Of a stretch of 13,654 nucleotides of DNA, positions 8,631 to 13,654 are shown piece after piece. Source of the stretch: Endomicrobium sp. (lineage in GTDB: Bacteria > Elusimicrobiota > Endomicrobiia > Endomicrobiales > Endomicrobiaceae). The stretch is from NCBI GenBank assembly GCA_031273645.1, contig JAISRM010000073.1:1-13654 (forward strand). Direction: 5' to 3'. A program made the position numbers and the translations under genes. Numbering within the stretch: position 1 is the stretch's first letter; the number at the start of each line of letters is the position of its first letter. The notes under the pieces are model-generated. The model made no database searches. It had not been told where the DNA came from and worked only from the letters and a program-made list of their open reading frames with translations.

Positions 8631-8804
8631 ATGGCACGTACAATTGATGCAGACATTTGTGTAGGTTGCGGAGCTTGTTGCGGGACATGCTCTTTTGAAG
8701 CGATTGCGCCTCAAGAAGACAAATATGCCGTAGATGCCGTAAAATGCACGGATTGCGGAGCATGCGAATCCGCGTGTCCTGTAAGCGCAATTTCGCAGGA
8801 ATAA
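8631..8804 (+). CDS. Small 2[4Fe-4S] ferredoxin
   Basis: This is a 57-residue bacterial-type ferredoxin, a cytosolic low-potential electron carrier. Two cluster motifs are visible: C10-x2-C13-x2-C16-x3-C20 and C39-x2-C42-x2-C45-x3-C49-P50. The first motif is followed by Ser instead of the usual Pro and carries an extra Cys at 17. The pseudo-twofold layout and length are typical of clostridial-type ferredoxins. AAGGAG (8619-8624) lies 6 nt before the ATG. The next gene, uppS, begins 4 nt after its stop, so the two are probably co-translated. A ferredoxin at this point of the cluster is unusual. It might supply electrons to iron-sulfur enzymes such as IspG/IspH of the MEP pathway or to fermentative oxidoreductases, but the partner cannot be told from the sequence. 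Confidence 0.95.
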   Translation: MARTIDADICVGCGACCGTCSFEAIAPQEDKYAVDAVKCTDCGACESACPVSAISQE

Positions 8805-8808
8805 GAAT

Positions 8809-9513
8809 TTGTATTTAAACGACTCGGATAAACCCTCCGTTCCTGCCCATGTCGCCATTATAATGGACGGCAACAGCAGATGGGCTAAAAAAAGGCATTT
8901 GCCAAGAGTTTTCGGTCATAAGCAGGGGGTCAAAACCGTTAAAAATATTGTTAAGGCCGCACATAGCCTTGGCATAAAGGTTTTGACCCTGTATGCTTTT
9001 TCAACTGAAAACTGGAAAAGACCTGAGACAGAAATAAACGCTTTATTTAATTTGCTGATCGTTTTTTTGAAAAAAGAATTTGACGAGTTGAACAAAAAAG
9101 GCGTCAGACTGAGAATGATAGGCGAATTGTCAAAATTTCCGCAGGCGGTAAGGAAAGAAATTGACAATGCCTGCAAAATATCAAAAAAAAATCAAGGGTT
9201 GCAGCTCAATATAGCTTTAAATTACGGCGCAAGACAGGAAATTTTGCGCGCTTTTAAAGAGATGAGCGACAAAGGCATAAAAAATCCTTCAGAAGACGAC
9301 ATGGCTTCTTTTCTATATACTTGCGGTCAGCCTGATCCTGATTTACTTATACGGACATCCGGTGAAATGAGATTGTCAAACTTTTTATTATGGCAGATAG
9401 CTTACAGCGAAATTTACATTACGGATAAATTTTGGCCGGATTTTTCAAAAGAGGATTTAGAAAAAGCCGTAAAAGAATTTAATAAGAGAAACAGGCGTTT
9501 TGGCGGAATATAA
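8809..9513 (+). CDS. uppS: Undecaprenyl diphosphate synthase (cis-prenyltransferase)
   Basis: This enzyme condenses farnesyl diphosphate with isopentenyl diphosphates in cis to make the C55 carrier lipid used for peptidoglycan and other envelope polymers. The 234 residues show the family signatures: HVAIIMDGNSRWA (14-26) with catalytic Asp20, GHKQG (36-40), YAFSTENWKRP (62-72), and DPDLLIRTSGEMRLSNF (176-192) with the diphosphate-binding arginines. They are followed by YSEIY (199-203) and WPDF (209-212). The start is a TTG at 8809. No ATG or GTG occurs before the essential MDGN motif, and AGGA (8797-8800), inside the ferredoxin gene, lies 8 nt upstream. The gene starts 4 nt after the ferredoxin stop and is followed by the long hairpin-repeat region. 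Confidence 0.95.
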   Translation: MYLNDSDKPSVPAHVAIIMDGNSRWAKKRHLPRVFGHKQGVKTVKNIVKAAHSLGIKVLTLYAFSTENWKRPETEINALFNLLIVFLKKEFDELNKKGVRLRMIGELSKFPQAVRKEIDNACKISKKNQGLQLNIALNYGARQEILRAFKEMSDKGIKNPSEDDMASFLYTCGQPDPDLLIRTSGEMRLSNFLLWQIAYSEIYITDKFWPDFSKEDLEKAVKEFNKRNRRFGGI

Positions 9514-9549
9514 AATAAAAATAAAGTCCGTTGAATTTTATTGTTAACG

Positions 9550-9562
9550 CAGACTTCGTCTG
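9550..9562 (+). repeat. CAGAC-N3-GTCTG hairpin family (first of ten copies)
   Basis: The 13-nt palindrome CAGAC-N3-GTCTG occurs ten times between here and 10648. Copies start at 9550, 9621, 10135 and 10611 (loop TTC), 9772 and 10455 (TGC), 9930, 10266 and 10555 (TTT), and 10636 (ATC). The stem is constant while the loop varies, and most copies are followed by four or more T. Sister hairpins share the 6-3-6 plan: ACAGCC-GAA-GGCTGT (9795, 10478) and ACAAGC-GCA-GCTTGT (9657, 10004). Confidence 0.85.
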
Positions 9563-9618
9563 TTTTATGGGATTGGCAGGTTATATATATAAGTTATTCG
9601 CATCTGTTTTGTTTCCGT

Positions 9619-9638
9619 AACAGACTTCGTCTGTTTTT
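9619..9638 (+). terminator. Possible intrinsic terminator after uppS
   Basis: AACAGAC-TTC-GTCTGTT forms a 7-bp stem with a 3-nt loop and runs directly into a T tract, the layout of a Rho-independent terminator. The stem is short and only moderately GC-rich, so termination may be weak. Several copies of the same hairpin follow in the array. If any terminates, cdsA-dxr-rseP would need their own promoter, and I see no clear one. Confidence 0.35.
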
Positions 9639-9710
9639 ATGTGGGTTGATGACAAAACAAGCGCAGCTTGTCATTCCCGTGAAAATAGGACAGACTTCGC
9701 CTATGCTGTC

Positions 9711-9730
9711 ATTCCCGTGAAAACGGGAAT
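9711..9730 (+). repeat. dRS3-like hairpin, copy 1
   Basis: ATTCCCGTGAAAACGGGAAT is a perfect 8-bp stem with a GAAA (GNRA-type) loop. Flanked by GTC and CCA, it matches the ATTCCC-N8-GGGAAT pattern of the neisserial dRS3 repeat, a type seen in many unrelated genomes. Identical copies lie at 10058-10077 and 10394-10413, one per array unit. Confidence 0.8.
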
Positions 9731-9831
9731 CCATTTTTAATATTAATATAGTTTTTGACATTATTTCTTTTCAGACTGCGTCTGTTTTTATAAAACAGCC
9801 GAAGGCTGTAAAAAGAATTATTTAGTAAACG

Positions 9832-9905
9832 TGGATTCCCACCCGATAGAGACACTCGGGCGCAGGCTGCTTAGGAAGAACAAATATTAAAAACGCGGGA
9901 ATGAC
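9832..9905 (-). repeat. Opposite-orientation dRS3-like element interrupted by 57 nt
   Basis: TGGATTCC (9832-9839) and GGGAATGAC (9897-9905) are the two ends of the repeat read on the other strand, here separated by 57 nt that include a CCCGA...TCGGG hairpin. Unit 2 has the same arrangement at 10168-10241. In unit 3 (10515-10540) the gap is only 9 nt (AGCTTTCGT), close to the normal form. The long forms therefore look like insertions into, or replacements of, the hairpin loop. Confidence 0.7.
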
Positions 9906-10690
9906 AAACTAAAAGACGTTTTGAGATAACAGACTTTGTCTGTTTTTTGAAAGAACGACAGCGTTGCAAACAGCGTCTGTTTTTATGTATGTTGATGACA
10001 AAAACAAGCGCAGCTTGTCATTCCCGTGAAAATAGGACAGACTTCGCCTATGCTGTCATTCCCGTGAAAACGGGAATCCATTTTTAATATTAATATAGTT
10101 TCTAACATTATTGTTTTTAAAAACGAGATGTAAACAGACTTCGTCTGACAGAATTTTTTAGTAAACGTGGATTCCCACCCGATAGAAACACTCGGGCGCA
10201 GGCTGCTAAGGAAGAACAAATATTAAAAACGCGGGAATGACAAACTAAAAGACATTTTGAGATAACAGACTTTGTCTGTTTTTTGAAAGAACGACAGCGT
10301 CTGCAGGCAGCGTCTATATTTATGTGGGTTGATGACAAAACAAGCGCAGTTTGTCATTCCCGTGAAAACAGGACAGACTTCGCCTATGCTGTCATTCCCG
10401 TGAAAACGGGAATCCATTTTTAATATTAATATAGTTTCTGACATTATTTCTTTTCAGACTGCGTCTGTTTTTATAAAACAGCCGAAGGCTGTAAAAAGAA
10501 TTTTTTAGTAAACGTGGATTCCAGCTTTCGTGGGAATGACAAACTTTGAGACAACAGACTTTGTCTGTTTTTATGTGGGTTGATGACAAACTTTGAGACA
10601 TTTTGAGACGCAGACTTCGTCTGTTTTTTGAAATACAGACATCGTCTGCAAATTTTGAGACATTGCGAAGGTTTATTTTCTGAGGTTTAC

Positions 10691-11488
10691 ATGTTATTAA
10701 CAAGAATACTTACGGCAATAGCAGGGATACCGCTTATTTTTGCATGCGTGTATTTTGGCGATTTGCCTTTTTTTATAATGATGTTTATAGTGTCGTTTTT
10801 TTGCGTTCAGGAATATTTATCAATTGTCAAACAATATAAACCGCATGCCGCGGCGTCTTTAATTTTAGCTTCGGCATTTTTTATATTTTTATGTTTTTTT
10901 AAGGAATTTCCGGCGGATAAGTCCGCCGTTTGCGCAATTGCAATGCTTTTTATATTTTTTGTCTTGGAAGTTTTTTGGGGAAATCCGCAATTGTCGGTTG
11001 AAAGAATTTCGGCGTCTTTTTTAGGATCTTTTTTTCTGCCGCTTGCATTTGCCCACATGGTTTATCTGCGTCAGATGACTTCCGGAAGAGAAATCATATT
11101 TTTTCTTTTTTTGACCGTATGGATTCTTGACACGGCCGCTTACGCGTTTGGCAGAATGTTTGGCAGACATAAACTTGCGCCAAATGTCAGCCCGAAAAAA
11201 ACTATTGAAGGCGCTGCGGCCGGAATCGTATTTGGACTTCTTACGGCAGTTATATGCAAATACGCTTTTATGGATTCGGTTTTTACCTTGCCTCAGATTT
11301 TATTATTAGGCCTGATAATTTCGACGGTAGGGCAATTTTCGGATCTTGCTGAATCTCTCGTCAAACGCGACGGAAATATTAAAGATTCCGGAAAAATTAT
11401 TCCCGGACACGGCGGCGTTTTTGACAGATTTGATTCCTATATTTTTGCCGCTCCTGCAGTTTATTATTTTTTGCTTTTTATAAAATAG
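10691..11488 (+). CDS. cdsA: Phosphatidate cytidylyltransferase (CDP-diacylglycerol synthase)
   Basis: This integral membrane enzyme makes CDP-diacylglycerol from CTP and phosphatidic acid, the branch point of phospholipid synthesis. The ATG at 10691 is chosen because GAGG (10682-10685) precedes it and the first transmembrane helix follows at once. A longer in-frame TTG start at 10628 would add residues encoded by repeat DNA. The 265 residues contain about seven to eight hydrophobic helices. The C-terminal half holds the family signature: WILDTAAYAFGR (144-155), SPKKTIEG (167-174), then SDLAESLVKR (217-226), KDSG (231-234) and PGHGGVFDRFDS (238-249) with the metal-binding acids. It follows the repeat array, and dxr comes after an 94-nt spacer. 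Confidence 0.95.
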   Translation: MLLTRILTAIAGIPLIFACVYFGDLPFFIMMFIVSFFCVQEYLSIVKQYKPHAAASLILASAFFIFLCFFKEFPADKSAVCAIAMLFIFFVLEVFWGNPQLSVERISASFLGSFFLPLAFAHMVYLRQMTSGREIIFFLFLTVWILDTAAYAFGRMFGRHKLAPNVSPKKTIEGAAAGIVFGLLTAVICKYAFMDSVFTLPQILLLGLIISTVGQFSDLAESLVKRDGNIKDSGKIIPGHGGVFDRFDSYIFAAPAVYYFLLFIK

Positions 11489-11582
11489 TTTTAGCGCCGG
11501 TCTATATTGTAAGAGAAGAGGCGAACGGATTTAGGGATTTTGCGCGCATTGCCGCTGCGGCTAAAAAAGGTTGTTTTTTATT

Positions 11583-12746
11583 ATGAAAAAAATCGTAATA
11601 CTCGGATCTACCGGCTCAATAGGAACGCAGACTCTCGATATAGCCGCAAAAATGAAAAACATTATATCCGTCGAGGGACTTTCCGCTCATTCAAACTTAA
11701 CGCTGCTTAAAGAACAGATAAAAAAATTTAAGCCTAAAGCCGCATGCGTAAACGCTCCGTCGGATTTTAAAGAGTTAAAAAAATGGAGCGCGGCAAATAA
11801 AATTAAAACCGTATTTTACTGCGGCCGCGCGGGGTTAGAAAAAATTGCCTCTTTGCCGCAGGCGGATACCGTAATATCGTCAGTTGTTGGTTCGGCAGGG
11901 TTAAAGCCGGTTTTGCGCGCGATAAACGCCGGTAAAAATATAGCGATTGCAAACAAAGAAGCAATTGTTATGGCCGGCCGAAAAATTATGGAGCTTGCCC
12001 GCAAAAAGAAGGTTTCGGTTTTGCCGGTTGACAGCGAGCATTCCGCCGTTTTTCAGTGTCTTTGCGGAGAAAAAAAATCTCAGGTGAAAAAAATTCTTCT
12101 TACGGCTTCGGGAGGTCCTTTTTACAAATACGCCGGCGATTTTTCTAAAATTTCAGTAGAACAGGCGTTAGATCATCCGACGTGGAAAATGGGAAGAAAA
12201 ATAACGGTTGACAGCGCGACGCTGATGAACAAGGGGCTTGAAGCCATTGAGGCATGCGTTCTTTTTGACATTCCTATAGAAAAGATTGAAATAGTAATTC
12301 ATCCTCAGTCTATAGTTCATTCTATGGTTGAATATATCGACGGTTCCGTTATCGCGCAGCTGTCAAACCCTGATATGAGGCTTCCGATACAATACGCTTT
12401 AACTTATCCGGACAGAACTTTTTCTCCGGTAAAATCTTTAGATTTTGCAAAAGCGGCAAAACTTGAGTTTTATTCTCCCGATTTTACGAAATTTCCGTGC
12501 TTAAAGCTTGCTTACAGCGCCGCTAAAAAAGGTTTTACAATGCCTGCCGTAATGAGCGCGGCAAACGAGGAAGCCGTGTATTTATTTTTAGACGGTAAAA
12601 TAAAATTTACCGATATAGCTTTTATTGTGGGAAAAACCATGAAAGCGCATAAGATTGTCAAAACAGACAATATTGACGATTATGTTCAGGCGGATGTCTG
12701 GGCAAGGCAATATGCAAAACGTCTGATAATCAAACATACTATTTAA
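11583..12746 (+). CDS. dxr: 1-deoxy-D-xylulose 5-phosphate reductoisomerase
   Basis: Dxr converts DXP to 2-C-methyl-D-erythritol 4-phosphate with NADPH, the committed step of the MEP isoprenoid pathway in the cytosol and the target of fosmidomycin. The ATG at 11583 is used because MKKIVILGSTGSIG then starts at the normal place. An upstream TTG would add four residues directly behind the GG of the possible binding site. Visible motifs are GSTGSIG (8-14) for NADPH, NKEAIV (124-129), VDSEHSA (149-155) with metal ligands D150 and E152, SGGPF (176-180), HPTWKMG (198-204), and MNKGLEAIEA (215-224) with E220. Length (387) is normal. Its product ultimately supplies the precursors used by uppS in the same cluster. 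Confidence 0.97.
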   Translation: MKKIVILGSTGSIGTQTLDIAAKMKNIISVEGLSAHSNLTLLKEQIKKFKPKAACVNAPSDFKELKKWSAANKIKTVFYCGRAGLEKIASLPQADTVISSVVGSAGLKPVLRAINAGKNIAIANKEAIVMAGRKIMELARKKKVSVLPVDSEHSAVFQCLCGEKKSQVKKILLTASGGPFYKYAGDFSKISVEQALDHPTWKMGRKITVDSATLMNKGLEAIEACVLFDIPIEKIEIVIHPQSIVHSMVEYIDGSVIAQLSNPDMRLPIQYALTYPDRTFSPVKSLDFAKAAKLEFYSPDFTKFPCLKLAYSAAKKGFTMPAVMSAANEEAVYLFLDGKIKFTDIAFIVGKTMKAHKIVKTDNIDDYVQADVWARQYAKRLIIKHTI

Positions 12747-12762
12747 TAATAAGGAATCCTTT

Positions 12763-13654
12763 ATGATAATTCTTTTACAAATTTTAGGCATTGCCGCAGG
12801 GCTTGGTTTTTTAATATTTATACATGAGCTCGGACATTTTACCGCCGCAAGACTCTGTAAAGTGCGCGTTTTGACTTTTGCTTTCGGATTTGGACCAGAC
12901 TTATTAAAATATGAACATAAAGGCACCAAATACTGCATAAAAGCCGTTCCTTTCGGCGGTTTTGTCGCTATGGCCGGCGAAAATCCCGACGAAACTACGG
13001 GCGCTAAAGACGAATATTTGTCTTTAGCGTGGTATAAAAAAATATTTATAGCTTTCACGGGACCTTTTTCAAACTATCTTTTGGCGGCAGTAATGTTTAC
13101 CGCTATTTTTAACGTATGGGGCGTGTCGAGCATATCAGAAACCTCGCGCATAGGGCTGACCGGCGAAAATTATCCGGCTTACGCCGCAGGGCTTTTGTCG
13201 GGAGATATTATAAAATCAATAGACGGAGTCAATATAAGTTTGTGGAGCGAAATTTCAGATAATTTAAAAGATAAAGCCGGCAAACAAACTCTGTTTGTTA
13301 TAGAAAGAGGAACTGTTGCCTTTGAAGTTAACATCCCCGTTGCCAAAAATCCCGCTACCGGAAGCGGAATAATAGGAGTGGCGCCTTATATAAGCAAAGA
13401 GAAGGCGGGTTTTTTTAATTCTCTTCTTTATGGAATTGAGGCTCCGATAAGCCAGAGCATAATGACGGTCGCTTATCTTGCCGATAAACTGCTTACGCTT
13501 GAAAAGCCCGACGTTGCCGGACCTATAGGCATTATGCAGGTAATGGCAAAAGCCACTAAAAACGGACTTGAAGAATATTTAAGGCTTATAGCCGTAATAT
13601 CTGTGGCTCTCGGACTTTTTAATTTGTTTCCGATACCTTTTGTTGACGGCGGAA
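12763..13654 (+). CDS. rseP: RseP-type membrane zinc metalloprotease (site-2 protease), 3' end outside window
   Basis: This is the N-terminal 297 residues of an intramembrane protease of the M50 (site-2) family, which cuts membrane-bound anti-sigma factors or leftover signal peptides. The first transmembrane helix carries the zinc motif HELGH (21-25). FGFGP follows at 42-46, and a conserved PFGGFV segment lies near residue 63. A second membrane segment starts near residue 94 with FTGPFSN. A single PDZ domain spans about 130-205 with AAGLLSGDIIKSIDG at its ligand groove. The last visible residues, NLFPIPFVDGG (287-297), are the second catalytic motif, with D295 as likely third zinc ligand. AAGGA (12751-12755) lies 7 nt before the ATG. 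The frame is open to the window end; it lacks the second PDZ domain of the E. coli protein. Confidence 0.95.
   Translation, partial: MIILLQILGIAAGLGFLIFIHELGHFTAARLCKVRVLTFAFGFGPDLLKYEHKGTKYCIKAVPFGGFVAMAGENPDETTGAKDEYLSLAWYKKIFIAFTGPFSNYLLAAVMFTAIFNVWGVSSISETSRIGLTGENYPAYAAGLLSGDIIKSIDGVNISLWSEISDNLKDKAGKQTLFVIERGTVAFEVNIPVAKNPATGSGIIGVAPYISKEKAGFFNSLLYGIEAPISQSIMTVAYLADKLLTLEKPDVAGPIGIMQVMAKATKNGLEEYLRLIAVISVALGLFNLFPIPFVDGG

Larger units (their letters stand above)
9514..10690 (+). repeat. Gene-free uppS-cdsA region: decayed tandem array of hairpin-rich units
   Basis: This 1.2-kb stretch has no credible gene. Four units begin with ATGTRKGTTGATGAC: 9639-9984 (346 bp), 9985-10321 (337 bp), 10322-10572 (251 bp, internally shorter) and a remnant from 10573. 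Each full unit holds, in order, ACAAGC-GCA-GCTTGT, an imperfect then a perfect ATTCCC-N8-GGGAAT hairpin, an AT-rich segment, a CAGAC-type hairpin, an inverted GGATTCC...GGGAATGAC element, and ACAGAC-TTT-GTCTGT followed by a T run. Open frames here translate to the repetitive peptides typical of such repeats (for example MDSRFHGNDS) and lack ribosome binding sites, so I leave them out. Confidence 0.85.

Noticed and set aside
9550..10648. CRISPR array
   Set aside because: The repeats are short palindromes at irregular spacing, with spacer sequences that are themselves repeated between units, and there are no cas genes.
10628..10690. Upstream TTG start for cdsA
   Set aside because: The extension is encoded by a repeat hairpin and places a charged segment before the first membrane helix; ATG 10691 has GAGG upstream.
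9983..10703. Four overlapping minus-strand open frames of 73-103 codons (9983-10219, 10117-10338, 10223-10444, 10392-10703)
   Set aside because: They read through the tandem hairpin repeats, give near-identical repetitive peptides such as MDSRFHGNDS, and lack ribosome binding sites.

Overview
The window looks like an AT-rich bacterial chromosome segment from a Gram-negative-type organism. The order rpsB-tsf-pyrH-frr-(ferredoxin)-uppS-cdsA-dxr-rseP is a conserved core-gene cluster. Together with the A+T-rich codon use and a giant exported protein encoded next door, it suggests an Elusimicrobiota/Endomicrobium-like lineage. That placement is an inference from gene order and protein style, not something the sequence proves.

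Layout. Positions 1-182 hold no recognisable gene. Positions 183-5456 (minus strand) encode one 1757-residue protein. It has an N-terminal signal peptide, a region resembling the TraB/ChaN/TIKI fold, and, in its middle, a class II poly(A) polymerase / CCA-adding-type nucleotidyltransferase head with its catalytic DxD intact. The rest of the protein I do not recognise. The divergent spacer (5457-5775) carries a good sigma70-type promoter for rpsB, followed by a leader of about 145 nt with a nested hairpin. Plus-strand genes then run to the window end: ribosomal protein S2, elongation factor Ts (overlapping rpsB by 11 nt), UMP kinase, ribosome recycling factor, a 57-residue 2[4Fe-4S] ferredoxin, undecaprenyl diphosphate synthase (TTG start), CDP-diacylglycerol synthase, DXP reductoisomerase, and the N-terminal 297 residues of an RseP-type site-2 protease cut by the window edge.

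The plus-strand genes link translation (S2, EF-Ts, RRF), pyrimidine nucleotide supply (PyrH), isoprenoid precursor synthesis (Dxr, MEP pathway), the C55 lipid carrier for the cell wall (UppS), phospholipid synthesis (CdsA) and membrane proteolysis (RseP). The ferredoxin may feed electrons to iron-sulfur enzymes such as the late MEP-pathway steps, but that is only a suggestion from its position.

The gene-free stretch 9514-10690, between uppS and cdsA, is a decayed tandem array of units of roughly 340 bp. The units are built from short hairpins: ten copies of CAGAC-N3-GTCTG, related 6-3-6 hairpins, and dRS3-like ATTCCC-N8-GGGAAT elements with a GAAA loop. The spacers either side of frr also contain AT-rich foldback sequences. 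The two items most worth a second look are the giant exported fusion protein and this hairpin array inside the core cluster.
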